DNA of 64,000 nucleotides from Rhodoplanes tepidamans (GCF_030813915.1 NZ_JAUSUJ010000033.1:1-64000); one strand, 5' to 3'. Numbered from the stretch's first letter, positions 38,827 through 48,468 are shown. Made by a program: numbers and translations. Notes: generated by a model from the sequence alone, not told the origin.

Positions 38827-39510
38827 GTGCCTTGCGCGCCGGATACCGGTGTAGTGCTCGACCTCGCGGCGATCGAGGCCTCGCTGCGCGTCGTCGCGCA
38901 CGCGTTCGCCCGCCTGAACCTCTCGCTGCGGGATCCGCGCGAGAATCCCGACGAGGGCTGGATCGACCGGATGATGGCGGGCTACGCCGCCGTCGACCGC
39001 CTCGTCGCCGACGAGGTCGATCTCTTCTCGTTCGGTCGATCGCGCGACTGGCTCGAGCTCAACGCGCTGGTGCTGTGCGGCACCGACACGACCGTTCGGG
39101 CCGAGGCGGCCGGGCATCTCGCCGCCACCGAGCACCGCTTCTACGAGCGCTCCGAGGGCGGCGTCCGCGATATCGTCGAGTGGCACGCGCTGCACGCCCA
39201 CGAATCCCCGTGGCGGCGCGCCGCCGGCGTCTACATCCGGATGCTCAGCACGCCCGAGCTGTTCGTCGAGGGCAACCATCGCACCGGCACGCTGATCATG
39301 AGCTGGCTGCTCGCCCGCGAGGGCCTGCCGCCCGTGGTGCTGACGCTCGACGACGCCAAGCCGCTGCTCGACTGGTCCGGCGTGTTCAAGGCGCGCAGCA
39401 AGACCGGCCTGCGGCTGCGCCTGGAGATGCCCTGGCAGAAGCGACGTTTCGCGGCGTTCCTGCAGCGCAGCGCGTGCCGGGCGTTCCTGCGGGAGCCGCG
39501 CGCCCGCTGA
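38827..39510 (+). CDS. Fic/DOC-like protein with degenerate motif
   Basis: About 227 residues, alpha-helical. The segment STPELFVEGNHRTGTLIMSW resembles the Fic motif HPFx(D/E)GNGRxGR: F146, E148-G149-N150, R152 and G154 align, but the catalytic histidine position holds Glu144. Fic proteins usually transfer AMP or phosphate-containing groups to hydroxyls; without the histidine such activity is doubtful. Start uncertain: GTG 38827 lacks a ribosome-binding site, while an in-frame ATT at 38797 lies just after GGAG. It sits 50 bases behind the second pstS and probably belongs to the pst transcript. Confidence 0.65.
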   Translation: MPCAPDTGVVLDLAAIEASLRVVAHAFARLNLSLRDPRENPDEGWIDRMMAGYAAVDRLVADEVDLFSFGRSRDWLELNALVLCGTDTTVRAEAAGHLAATEHRFYERSEGGVRDIVEWHALHAHESPWRRAAGVYIRMLSTPELFVEGNHRTGTLIMSWLLAREGLPPVVLTLDDAKPLLDWSGVFKARSKTGLRLRLEMPWQKRRFAAFLQRSACRAFLREPRAR

Positions 39511-39597
39511 CACCGGCGAGCCGGCGGACCGCGCCGCAGGCTCGGGAGTGAGAAACGGCCGACGGCCGCATCGCCCGCTGTCGGCGACTGCCTCCCC

Positions 39598-41844
39598 CTA
39601 CCGCGCATCCACGATCGCGCGGCGGTCGACGATGTCGCGGGCGTGGCGGACCACGGTATCGGCGACGATGGCGTGGCCTTCGGCGGTCGGGTGGAAGGCG
39701 CCGGAATAGAGCGCCGCGTAGGCGGGCTGCAGGATGTCGAAGGGCGAGATGCCCTCGCGGTGGGTGTTGGCGGTCAGGAACGCGTCGTTAGGGCTGTGGA
39801 TCAGCCGCCAGCGCTTGCCGTAGGGCAGCGCCGCCGCCGGCGAGTAGGGCTGGAAGTCGTCGGTGCGCAGCGACAGGCGCGGCATCGCCATGTTGACCTG
39901 GTCGGCGAGCGCGCGCTGCGGATCGCGGGCGCAGACGCCGCGCTTGGCGAACAGGTTGGTGTGCTCGGTGACGAAGCGGAAGCCGGTGCCGGCCCCGGTG
40001 GCGAGCCGCGGGCAGCCGGGCCGCTTGCGGGCGTCGGCGATGCACTCCTGGCGGGCGCGCAGCTCGCGGGTGAAGTCGGACACCTGCTGGACGCGGGCCT
40101 GGCTGTACTGGAGCTTGGGATGCACGTCGAGGCCGAGGGTCGGCTGGAGGCCGCAGACGCGGCCGGACTCGTCGAACTCCACCGGCTCGTAGGCGTTGTG
40201 CAGCACGGTCGACGGATCGATCCCGAAGCCGTCGACGAAGGCGTCCTTGACGGCCTTCATGCGGCGGTCGAGCACGTCGAGATAGGCGCGGGCCACCGGC
40301 GGTTCGAAGCGCAGCGTGCGGCCGACCAGGCCGGCGATCGGCGCGAGGTCGGCGGCGCTCTCGGTGATGCCGTAGGCGACCAGGGCGCCGAAGCCGACGT
40401 CGTTGCCGCCGATCGACAGCAGCACCAGGTCGATCGGCCGCTTGCGGCTCTCCGGCGGGCACCAGAACTTGGTGAAGGTCTGCGACGAGATCGACGTCGA
40501 GCCGATCGAGTAGGTCGGCAGCGTGTAGGTGACGTCGCGCGAGCGCGGGGCGCCCGGCCGGCAGATCAGCTCGGTGAGCTGGTCGAGCTGCGGCACGACG
40601 CTCTTCTGGGCGTTCGGGCCGGTGGTCTGCTCGCGCGGCTCGCGCGGGCCGAACAGGCCCTCGACCGTGTCGGAGCCCGAGCAGGCGAGGCTGACGAAGC
40701 TGACGGCGCGGTGGCGGTTCTCCAGCGCGAGCTGGATGCCGACCCGGAACGGGTAACCGTACTGCGAGCGGTGGCAGTCGGCGGAGAGCCACTGGGCGCG
40801 GCTCCTGTCGAAGGCGGCCTGGAACTCGGCCGAGGTCGGGCGGAAGATCAGGCCCTTGACCTCGTCCTCCATCAGGCGCTTGGGCAGCGCCTTCGGGTTG
40901 GTGCCCTCGGGCGCCGAGGCGACGCCGTAGACGGGCGCCCGCATCGAGCGGGTCGCCACGTCGTCGCGGGTGTTGACCGGGTCGTAGACCATCTCGCGGC
41001 CGGCGCTGAACACGACCGGACGGTCCGGATTGCTCTCGCCGGAGGCGAAGCTGTCGCCCATGGCGACGACCAGCACGTCCTCGACGACGACGTTCGGATC
41101 GGCGAGCTCGCGCCCGTCCGGCAGCCTGACCGCGACCGAAGCGCCCGAGGCGGCGCGGCTGGTCGAGAACGGCACCCGCTTGATCACGAACGGACGGCCG
41201 CAGGCCTGGCGGACCGTCTCGCCGGCGCCGCCGCGGCGCGGCTGCCACGTCCAGGTGCAGTCGCCCGTCGCGGTCGCGAGATGCTCGGGGGCGAGCCGCA
41301 CGATCACGGTATGGGCGTCGGGCAGGATGGTGTCTTCCTTGGCGCGGCCCCAGGAGTACTGGCGCTCGCACACGGTCGGATAGCGGCGCGGCCGCGCGTC
41401 GCGGTCGTAGCAGGTGAAATCGAGGGTCTGGGCGGCCCAGCCGAGCCGGCTCTTCTCGTAGCCACGGCCGGCCGTGGCGGCGCAGGAGGTCGGGGACGAG
41501 CGGTCGCGGCAGTCCGGATCGTTGAGCCGGCGCTCGGTGCGCCAGACGATGTTGCCGGGGACCGGATCCTCGGCGGCGCCGCGCACCGCCTTGTAGGCCC
41601 GCTCGTGCAGATCGAAGGCGCTGGTGCGCTTGAAGAAGCGGAAGGGGTTCTCGACCTCCCAGACGAGGTCGGCGGCGGCCGCCGTCCCGAACGGCGCCGA
41701 CAGGACGAGGGCGGTCGCCGCGACCGCGCCGGCCACGGCCATTCTGGAGGCCAGAACCGTCTTGGAGCGCAGAACCGCCTTGGCGCGCAGAACCGTGTCG
41801 AAGCGCAGAATCGTCTCGAAGCGCAGAACCGCACTGGAGCGCAT
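39598..41844 (-). CDS. Secreted SGNH/GDSL hydrolase
   Basis: A 748-residue exported protein. ATG 41844 has a strong GGAGGGGGG site. Residues 1-34 are five hexapeptide repeats (VLRFET, ILRFDT, VLRAKA, VLRSKT, VLASRM) forming an unusually long basic n-region, then the hydrophobic core MAVAGAVAATALVLSAPFG and cleavage near AAAA-DLVWE. The SGNH set is visible: Ser265 in AMGDSFASGE, the glycine block in FVSLACSGSD, IGGNDVGFG, and the late FHPTAEGH near residue 718. Many cysteines suggest disulfides. Substrate unknown; lipase or esterase activity on an extracellular ester is expected. Divergent from meaB. Confidence 0.9.
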   Translation of the reverse strand: MRSSAVLRFETILRFDTVLRAKAVLRSKTVLASRMAVAGAVAATALVLSAPFGTAAAADLVWEVENPFRFFKRTSAFDLHERAYKAVRGAAEDPVPGNIVWRTERRLNDPDCRDRSSPTSCAATAGRGYEKSRLGWAAQTLDFTCYDRDARPRRYPTVCERQYSWGRAKEDTILPDAHTVIVRLAPEHLATATGDCTWTWQPRRGGAGETVRQACGRPFVIKRVPFSTSRAASGASVAVRLPDGRELADPNVVVEDVLVVAMGDSFASGESNPDRPVVFSAGREMVYDPVNTRDDVATRSMRAPVYGVASAPEGTNPKALPKRLMEDEVKGLIFRPTSAEFQAAFDRSRAQWLSADCHRSQYGYPFRVGIQLALENRHRAVSFVSLACSGSDTVEGLFGPREPREQTTGPNAQKSVVPQLDQLTELICRPGAPRSRDVTYTLPTYSIGSTSISSQTFTKFWCPPESRKRPIDLVLLSIGGNDVGFGALVAYGITESAADLAPIAGLVGRTLRFEPPVARAYLDVLDRRMKAVKDAFVDGFGIDPSTVLHNAYEPVEFDESGRVCGLQPTLGLDVHPKLQYSQARVQQVSDFTRELRARQECIADARKRPGCPRLATGAGTGFRFVTEHTNLFAKRGVCARDPQRALADQVNMAMPRLSLRTDDFQPYSPAAALPYGKRWRLIHSPNDAFLTANTHREGISPFDILQPAYAALYSGAFHPTAEGHAIVADTVVRHARDIVDRRAIVDAR
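41744..41840 (-). repeat. 18-bp tandem repeat encoding the signal-peptide n-region
   Basis: Five imperfect 18-bp units (around GGTTCTGCGCTTCGAGAC on the coding strand) encode the hexapeptides at the N-terminus of the SGNH hydrolase. Because the unit is a multiple of three, copy-number changes would lengthen or shorten the leader without breaking the frame. Confidence 0.85.
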
Positions 41845-42150
41845 GAGTGTCCCCCCTCCGGCGCCGGAATTTCGCCAATGATATCCGTTTGGTCGCCGGT
41901 GAGGAGCGGAAAGTTCATTCTTCGTTAACCACAACCGTAAACCATTGTTTCTTCTCGTGAACAGTCCCGCGCGGCCGGCCGGCGCGGCGCCGGCTGCCCG
42001 CCCCTGCGGCACGCCGTGATGGCTCATTATCGCGGACAGCGAAACGGGCCTCCGCCCGCCGCCGCCCGGGGCGGGTGCGGCGACCGGCGCATGGCCCGGT
42101 CGAGCCGGCGGGCGTTCCTCCGCGGCCCGTCCTGCTCTACACAGGGAGGC
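41845..42150. promoter_or_regulatory. Divergent promoter region, SGNH hydrolase / meaB
   Basis: About 300 bases. The stretch 41915-41965 is AT-rich for this genome (contains TTCGTTAACCACAACCG and TAAACCATTGTTTCTTC) and is the best place for promoters. No known operator was recognised. Confidence 0.4.
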
Positions 42151-43155
42151 ATGAGTCCGCGCCCCGCTTTCGCCTCGTCGGCTTCCGACATCGACCGCCT
42201 CGTCGCCGGCGTCCGGGCCGGCGAGCGCGCCCTGCTGGCCCGCGCCATCACGCTGGCCGAATCCAAGCGCCCCGACCACCAGCGCGCCGCCCGCACCCTG
42301 GTGCAGGAGCTGCTGCCGGCCACCGGCAAGGCGATGCGGGTCGGCATCACCGGCGCGCCCGGGGTGGGCAAGTCCACCACCATCGACGCGCTGGGCAGCT
42401 ACCTGACCGGCCTCGGCCACAAGGTCGCGGTGCTGGCGGTCGACCCCTCCTCGGCCCGCACCGGCGGCTCGATCCTCGGCGACAAGACCCGGATGGCGCG
42501 GCTCTCGGCCGACCCGAACGCCTTCATCCGGCCGTCGCCCTCGGCCGGCACGCTCGGCGGCGTCGCGGCGAAGACGCGCGAGACCATGCTGATCTGCGAG
42601 GCGGCCGGCTACGACGTGATGCTGGTCGAGACGGTCGGCATCGGCCAGTCGGAGACGGCGGTCGCCGACATGACCGACATGTTCCTCGCCCTGATGCTGC
42701 CCGGCGCCGGCGACGAGCTGCAGGGCATCAAGAAGGGCCTGGTCGAGCTCGCCGACATGATCGCGGTGAACAAGGCGGACGGCGACAATCTCCCGCGCGC
42801 CCGCACCGCGGCGGCCGAGTACCGGGCCGCCCTGCACATCCTGTCGCCGCGCTCGCCGAACTGGCAGGTGCCGGTCGTCACCTACTCGGCCTACACGGGC
42901 GACGGCCTCGCGGCGCTGTGGAACAAGGTGGTGGAGCACCGCGACACCATGACGAAGACCGGCGAGCTCGCGGCGCGCCGCCGCGACCAGCAGGTCAAGT
43001 GGATGTGGTCGATGGTGGAGGACCGCATGCGGACCCGCATCGCCTCCGACCCGGCGCTCGCCGCCGAGCTGCCGCGGATCGAATCCGACGTCGCCGACGG
43101 CCGCCTCTCGCCGGCCGTCGCGGTCGATCAGATCTTCGCGTCGCTCGGGTGGTGA
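42151..43155 (+). CDS. meaB: Methylmalonyl-CoA mutase-associated GTPase MeaB
   Basis: A 334-residue P-loop GTPase (ArgK/MeaB). Walker A is GAPGVGKST (68-76). Switch and base motifs include VLAVDPSSARTGGSILGDKT, RPSPSAGTLGGVA, VETVGIGQSE and NKADGDN. MeaB loads and protects the adenosylcobalamin of methylmalonyl-CoA mutase (encoded here at 24.9-29.2 kb). The start MSPRPAF is family-typical in position, though the GGGAGG site is unusually close to the ATG. Monocistronic as far as can be seen. Confidence 0.96.
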   Translation: MSPRPAFASSASDIDRLVAGVRAGERALLARAITLAESKRPDHQRAARTLVQELLPATGKAMRVGITGAPGVGKSTTIDALGSYLTGLGHKVAVLAVDPSSARTGGSILGDKTRMARLSADPNAFIRPSPSAGTLGGVAAKTRETMLICEAAGYDVMLVETVGIGQSETAVADMTDMFLALMLPGAGDELQGIKKGLVELADMIAVNKADGDNLPRARTAAAEYRAALHILSPRSPNWQVPVVTYSAYTGDGLAALWNKVVEHRDTMTKTGELAARRRDQQVKWMWSMVEDRMRTRIASDPALAAELPRIESDVADGRLSPAVAVDQIFASLGW

Positions 43156-43249
43156 CGACGACGGGCGGCGCGACACGATGTGCGCCGTCGACGGCCACCG
43201 CGAGGCGTCCCAGGGCCGAAGGCCGTCTGTCTCGGACTCCGTGGTCCCG

Positions 43250-43891
43250 ATGACGCGAACCCTCCTCCTCACCGGCTTCGGACGCTTTCCCGGCGCGGCC
43301 CACAATCCGACGGCGGATCTCGTGCGCGATCTGATCAGGAGGCGGCGGCCGGCGCTCGCCGGGGTGCGGATCGTCGGTCACGTGTTCGAGACGCGCTGGG
43401 ATGCGGTCGACCGCGACCTCCCCGCCCTGCTGGCCCGCGAGACGCCGGACGTGATCGTGCTGCTCGGCGTCGCGACGCGGGCCGACCGCGTCCGGCTGGA
43501 GCTCGTCGCCCGCAACCGCAACACCGTGCTGTTTCCCGATGCGGGCGGAGCGCGCAGCCCCGTGACGAGCATCGCGCCCGGCGCGCCGTTCCTGTCCCGC
43601 GGCCGCTTTCCGGTGGCGCGTCTCGCCGCGGCGCTGCGGCAGGCCGGGATCGCGCCGGCAGTGTCGCGCAACGCCGGCGGCTATCTGTGCAACTATTCTT
43701 ACTGGCGGGCCCTGGAAGCCGCCGACCGGCCGGGCGGACCGCGCCGCGTCGTGTTCGTGCACGTGCCGCCGCTGCATCGTCTCGGCCGCGGCGGACGGGT
43801 AGCGTCACGTCGTCGTCACGTCGCGCGAGAGCGGGCCCGTCTCGTCGCCGCGCTCGAGCAGCTGATCGTCGCCGCAGCACGCTCCCGTTAG
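43250..43891 (+). CDS. Pyroglutamyl-peptidase I family protein (C15)
   Basis: A 213-residue cysteine peptidase homologue. LLLTGFGRFPGAAHNPT is the family opening. The catalytic cysteine is Cys147 in RNAGGYLCNYSYW, the acid is probably Glu84 in VRLELVARN, and the histidine is in VVFVHVPPL. Such enzymes remove N-terminal pyroglutamate from peptides. Several family positions differ and the C-terminus is Arg-rich, so substrate preference may have shifted. It lies 95 bases after meaB on the same strand. Confidence 0.85.
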   Translation: MTRTLLLTGFGRFPGAAHNPTADLVRDLIRRRRPALAGVRIVGHVFETRWDAVDRDLPALLARETPDVIVLLGVATRADRVRLELVARNRNTVLFPDAGGARSPVTSIAPGAPFLSRGRFPVARLAAALRQAGIAPAVSRNAGGYLCNYSYWRALEAADRPGGPRRVVFVHVPPLHRLGRGGRVASRRRHVARERARLVAALEQLIVAAARSR

Positions 43892-43929
43892 AGCGGTTTC
43901 CACTGAAGTCGGCCCACACTCCGCTCAGT

Positions 43930-44010
43930 CCCGCGGAAGCGGAACCCCAGGGCGCCGCGACCTGCGGCCCTGGGTCCCCGCCTCCGCGGGGACGAGCGGA
44001 ATCGAGTCGG
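43930..44010. repeat. Dispersed palindromic repeat (TCCCCGC/GCGGGGA type)
   Basis: Contains CAGTCCCGCGGAAGCGG, a GGGCGCCGCGACCTGCGGCCC hairpin and GGGTCCCCGCCTCCGCGGGG-ACGAGCGG. Related blocks occur at 50204-50300 (CAGTCCCGCGAAAGCGGGG) and 56850-56883 (GGGTCCCCGCCTTCGCGGGG). It lies between the peptidase and csbD genes; no coding region is seen there. Confidence 0.65.
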
Positions 44011-44152
44011 ACTCATCCCAACCGAAGGCCGCTCCAGGTCGCGCCGGCGCGGGATCAAGAGCCCGGCGGGCCGGCCAATCGCCGCGCCGGCATGCGGAAC
44101 CGCGCCCCGACGCCCGGGTTACCTCGGCATCAGCGTCAACGGAGGTACCGCC

Positions 44153-44353
44153 ATGAACTGGGATCGCATCGAAGGCAACTGGAAGCAGGTGCAGGGCAAG
44201 ATCAAGGAGCAGTGGGGCAAGCTGACCGACGACGACCTCACCGCGATCGACGGCAAGCGCGACCAGCTCGAGGGCAAGCTGCAGGACCGCTACGGCTACA
44301 CCCGCGACCAGGTGAAGAAGGACGTCGACGACTGGCTCGGCCGTCACTCCTGA
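44153..44353 (+). CDS. CsbD family stress-associated protein
   Basis: A 66-residue CsbD-like protein: MNWDRIEGNWKQVQGKIKEQ, then WGKLTDDDL, QLEGKLQDRYGYTRDQVKKD and VDDWL. Highly charged, helical and soluble. Family members are induced by general stress, but their molecular role is unknown. Good ribosome-binding site CGGAGG eight bases upstream. A near-perfect intrinsic terminator follows 47 bases after the stop, so it is probably expressed alone and strongly. Confidence 0.95.
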   Translation: MNWDRIEGNWKQVQGKIKEQWGKLTDDDLTAIDGKRDQLEGKLQDRYGYTRDQVKKDVDDWLGRHS

Positions 44354-44399
44354 TCACGATCACGTCCACATCACGTCTGCGTCACGTCCGAATGGACGC

Positions 44400-44437
44400 A
44401 AGGGCGTCCGGGGCTCCCGCCCCGGACGCCCTTGTTT
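44400..44437 (+). terminator. Intrinsic terminator of the csbD-like gene
   Basis: A 15-bp perfect stem (AAGGGCGTCCGGGGC at 44400-44414 with GCCCCGGACGCCCTT at 44419-44433), a 4-base loop TCCC, then GTTTTC. This is the best rho-independent terminator in the window. Confidence 0.9.
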
Positions 44438-44488
44438 TCGCGCCGGGTGGCAAACTGGCGACGCAATCCCATCTATGATGACGCCGCC

Positions 44489-45334
44489 ATGAGCCCACCG
44501 TCCCCGTCAGCACCGTCACCGTCCGAACCGCCCTCCCCCGAGCCGCCGGCGAAGGCCCGCCGGCCGCGCCGCCGTCGCCGATTGATGATCCTCGCCGTCC
44601 TCGCCGTCTTCCTGCTGCCGCTCGCCGTGCGGGCCGTCCTCCACGCCGCCGGCGAGACGCCGCGCAGCTGGCGCGACGCCGACTGGTCGAGCATCGGCAG
44701 CCTGCCGCCGGCCGCCGCCCATCCGGACGCGCGCGTGCTCGTCCTGACCGGCCGCACCGGCGGCTGGAAGGGCGTCGTCGCCGTGCACAGCTGGGTCGTC
44801 CTGAAGGAGAAGGACGCGAGAAGCTGGTCGCGCTGGGACGTGGTCGGCTGGGGCAATCCGGTGCGGATGAACGGCTGGGCGCCGGACGGCCGCTGGTACG
44901 GCAATCCGCCGATCGTCGTCGCCGACGTCTCGGGCGAGGCGGCCGAGGCGCTGATCCCGAAGATCCGCGCGGCGATCCGCGGCTATCAGTGGGCCAATGC
45001 CGGCGACTACCGGGTGTGGCCGGGCCCCAACAGCAACACCTTCGTGGCGAGCGTGCTGCGCGCCGTCCCCGAGCTCGCGGCGCTGCTGCCGGCGAACGCC
45101 ATCGGCCGCGACTTCCGCCCCGGCGCCTATGTGGGGCCGAGCGACAGCGGCACCGGCGTCGAGGCGAGCGCCTGGGGCGTGGTCGGGGTCAAGGCCGGCT
45201 GGGTCGAAGGGCTCGAGCTGAACCTGCTCGGCCTCGTCGTCGGGCTCGACGTCCGCCGTCCCGCCCTCAAGCTGCCGGGCTACGGCCGCATCGGTCTCGA
45301 TCCGCTGCCCAGCGCCGCGGCCGCCGGCCGCTGA
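44489..45334 (+). CDS. DUF3750 membrane-anchored protein
   Basis: A 281-residue protein. A Pro/Ser-rich cytoplasmic tail (residues 1-22) and a basic cluster (ARRPRRRRRLM) precede one transmembrane helix (LMILAVLAVFLLPLAVRAVL), followed by a periplasmic domain matching DUF3750: VLTGRTGGWKGVVAVHSWVV, WDVVGWGNPVRMNGWAPDGR, YRVWPGPNSNTFVASVLRAV and DSGTGVEASAWGVVGVKAG. The pattern HSWVV ... NSNTF recalls papain-like (NlpC-type) folds, but catalytic function is unproven. Monocistronic. Confidence 0.88.
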   Translation: MSPPSPSAPSPSEPPSPEPPAKARRPRRRRRLMILAVLAVFLLPLAVRAVLHAAGETPRSWRDADWSSIGSLPPAAAHPDARVLVLTGRTGGWKGVVAVHSWVVLKEKDARSWSRWDVVGWGNPVRMNGWAPDGRWYGNPPIVVADVSGEAAEALIPKIRAAIRGYQWANAGDYRVWPGPNSNTFVASVLRAVPELAALLPANAIGRDFRPGAYVGPSDSGTGVEASAWGVVGVKAGWVEGLELNLLGLVVGLDVRRPALKLPGYGRIGLDPLPSAAAAGR

Positions 45335-45458
45335 CGCCCCGTCGCGCCGCGGCGCCCCCGCGGGGCGACAAGTCGCCGGATGACGCCCCGGCGCGACTGT
45401 GCGAGGCTCACCGCCGGTTCCACCTGCACGCAAGTTTCACCTGCACGCAAGACGGTCC

Positions 45459-46465
<1,007 letters not shown>

Positions 46466-46469
<4 letters not shown>

Positions 46470-47161
46470 TGCTGTCCGTCGTCGTCCCGGTGCTCGACGA
46501 GGAGGCCGGCATCGTCGCGACGCTCGACCGGCTGGCGCCGCTCCGGGCCCGCGGCGCCGAGGTGATCGTCGTCGACGGCGGCAGCCGCGACACGACCGCG
46601 ACGCGCGCCGCCCCGCGGGCCGACCGCCTGATCGCCGCGCCGCGCGGCCGCGCGCTGCAGATGAACGCCGGCGCGGCGGCCGCCCGCGGCGACGTGCTCC
46701 TGTTCCTGCACGCCGACACGCGGCTTCCCGACGACGCCGACCGGCTGATCGCCACGGCGCTCGACCGGCCGGGGCGCGTGTGGGGCCGCTTCGACGTGAT
46801 CATCTCCGGATCGCATCCGCTGCTCGCCGTGATCGCCACGATGATGAATCTCCGCTCGCGCCTGACCGGCATCGCCACCGGCGACCAGGCGATCTTCGTG
46901 CGGCGTGACGCGTTCGAGCGGCTCGGTGGCTTCCCGCCGATCGCCCTGATGGAGGACGTCGCGATGTCGCGCGCGCTCAAGCGCGTCGCCCGCCCCGCCT
47001 GCCTGCGGGCGCGCGTGATCACGTCGGGCCGGCGCTGGGAGACGCACGGCGTGCTGCGCACCGTGCTCCTGATGTGGCGGCTGCGCCTCGCCTACTGGCT
47101 CGGCGCCCCGCCGGCGCGGCTCGCCCGCGCCTATGGCCGGGAGCCCGCCCGCCGTGGCTGA
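46466..47161 (+). CDS. TIGR04283-type arsenosugar cluster glycosyltransferase (GT2)
   Basis: A 231-residue GT-A glycosyltransferase. Nucleotide-sugar residues are in SVVVPVLDEEAGIVATL, EVIVVDGGSRDTT and LLFLHADTRLP (the DxD). The acceptor side carries GDQAIFVRRDAFERLGGFPP and LMEDVAMSRALKR. It matches the family that travels with arsS, supporting an arsenosugar or related glycoside pathway. Start overlaps arsS by four bases; the C-terminus overlaps the next gene. Confidence 0.88.
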
Positions 47162-47816
47162 GCCGGTCGCGATCGCGATCCTGGCCAAGGCGCCGGTCGC
47201 CGGGCTCGCCAAGACGCGGCTGATCCCGGCGCTCGGGCCGGAGGGTGCCGCGGCCCTGCAGGCGCGCCTCACCGCCCAGGCCGTGCGGACCGCGGCGGCC
47301 GCCGGCACCGGCCCGCTCGCGCTGTGGGCGACGCCGGACGCCACGCATCCGAGCTTCGCGGACCTCGCCCGCGGCCACCGGCTGACGCTCGCCTGCCAGC
47401 CCGACGGCGATCTCGGCACCCGCATGCTGGCGGCGGTCGCGGCGGCCTCCGGCCCGGCGCTGGTGATCGGCACCGACTGCCCGGCGCTCACGCCGGCGCA
47501 TCTCGCCGCCTGCGCCGCGACGCTGCGCGACGGCATCGACGCGGTGGCGATCCCGGCCGAGGACGGCGGCTATGTGCTGATCGGCCTGCGCCGCCCCGAG
47601 CCGGCGCCCTTCGCCGGCATGACCTGGGGCACCGCCGCGGTGATGGCGGAGACGCGCCGGCGCCTCGCCCGCGCCGGACTGTCGTGGCGCGAGCCGGCGC
47701 GGCTGTGGGACGTCGATCGCCCCGCGGATCTCGTCCGGCTGTCGCGCGGGCCGATCCTGCCGGAGCCCGACCTACGTAGTGGCACCGACGCGGCGGCCTG
47801 CCCTGCGGCGCGATAG
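47133..47816 (+). CDS. TIGR04282-type (DUF2064) glycosyltransferase-like protein
   Basis: About 227 residues, GT-A-like fold of the DUF2064/TIGR04282 group. Key blocks are IAILAKAPVAGLAKTRLIPA, PDGDLGTRMLAA, VIGTDCPALTPAHL and EDGGYVLIGLRRPEPAPF. Third member of the arsS cluster. ATG 47133 gives a 29-base overlap with the previous gene; GTG 47154 (8-base overlap) is an alternative. Last gene of this translationally coupled set. Confidence 0.88.
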   Translation: MAGSPPAVAEPVAIAILAKAPVAGLAKTRLIPALGPEGAAALQARLTAQAVRTAAAAGTGPLALWATPDATHPSFADLARGHRLTLACQPDGDLGTRMLAAVAAASGPALVIGTDCPALTPAHLAACAATLRDGIDAVAIPAEDGGYVLIGLRRPEPAPFAGMTWGTAAVMAETRRRLARAGLSWREPARLWDVDRPADLVRLSRGPILPEPDLRSGTDAAACPAAR

Positions 47817-47908
47817 TGTGGGCCACAGCCCAAAAGCAGCGCCCCCGTTCCCGTGACCAGCACCTCGCCACCCGTCATCGCGCACGCGCCGCCGCCACGG
47901 AGGCGGCC

Positions 47909-48115
47909 GTGAAGATCGTCATGGCCCGCTGCCCCTATCGCGGGCAGCCGGTGTCGACCGGGATCGAGATCGAGGAGGCGACCTATTCGCGCCTGCCCGA
48001 GACGCTGATCCTGTCGCGCTGCCCGCTGTGCGGGCTGGAGCACGTCTGGTGGAAGGCGGAGGCGTGGCTCGAGGAGGCCCGCTACGACAGCACGCCCGAC
48101 GCGCCGCGCGACTGA
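47909..48115 (+). CDS. Small zinc-ribbon-like protein with one ligand changed
   Basis: A 68-residue protein from GTG 47909, preceded by GGAGG at five bases. It has two knuckle-like segments: MARCPYRGQPVSTGIEIEE and LSRCPLCGLEHVWWKAEAWL. The second is CxxC; the first reads C8-P-Y-R11 where a paired CxxC would be expected, a single-base change (CGC against TGC). Similar short proteins are conserved hypotheticals in Hyphomicrobiales. Its 3' end overlaps the convergent gene by 34 bases. Confidence 0.7.
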   Translation: MKIVMARCPYRGQPVSTGIEIEEATYSRLPETLILSRCPLCGLEHVWWKAEAWLEEARYDSTPDAPRD

Positions 48116-48468
48116 TCCGGGGCGATCTCGCCTAGCACGCCGGCCGGCACGACCACCCCGTGCGCCGCGGCGCCGGGTGCCGGCTCGGCGGCGGCCGCGA
48201 TGCGGAACTCCGGCCCGGCGGCCGCGGCCGGCGCGGAGGTGTCCGGCGGCGCGGCGGACGGCTCGTCCCACGGCGCCATCGCGGCGGTCCAGAGCTCGAC
48301 CTCGTGCACGGCCTCGCGCATGCGCGACAGGAACTCGTGCTCGTCGAAGTAGCGCTTCCAGCGGCCCGTCTTGTAGAGCTCGACCAAGTGGGCTCGGCGC
48401 CGCTCGGCCAGCATCAGGCCCCTGCGGCTGATCGCGGCCGATATGGCGCGCGGAATCATCGAGTGCAT
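48082..48468 (-). CDS. TIGR03809-like conserved protein
   Basis: A 128-residue protein with the conserved segment LAERRRAHLVELYKTGRWKR, then YFDEHEFLSRMREAVHEVEL. This recalls the TIGR03809 family of Bradyrhizobium relatives, of unknown function. The C-terminal half is Ala/Pro-rich and variable. ATG 48468 is chosen (MHSMIPRAISAAISRRG); an upstream frame to 48540 exists. Overlaps the tail of the convergent zinc-ribbon gene. Confidence 0.7.
   Translation of the reverse strand: MHSMIPRAISAAISRRGLMLAERRRAHLVELYKTGRWKRYFDEHEFLSRMREAVHEVELWTAAMAPWDEPSAAPPDTSAPAAAAGPEFRIAAAAEPAPGAAAHGVVVPAGVLGEIAPDQSRGASGVLS

Noticed and set aside
39598-43305. A minus-strand frame of 1235 codons covering both the SGNH hydrolase and meaB
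   Set aside because: Only the part up to ATG 41844 is the hydrolase; the rest is antisense to meaB and starts without a ribosome-binding site.
43892-44152. Small RNA or coding gene upstream of csbD
   Set aside because: The sequence consists of dispersed palindromic repeat blocks that recur elsewhere in the window.
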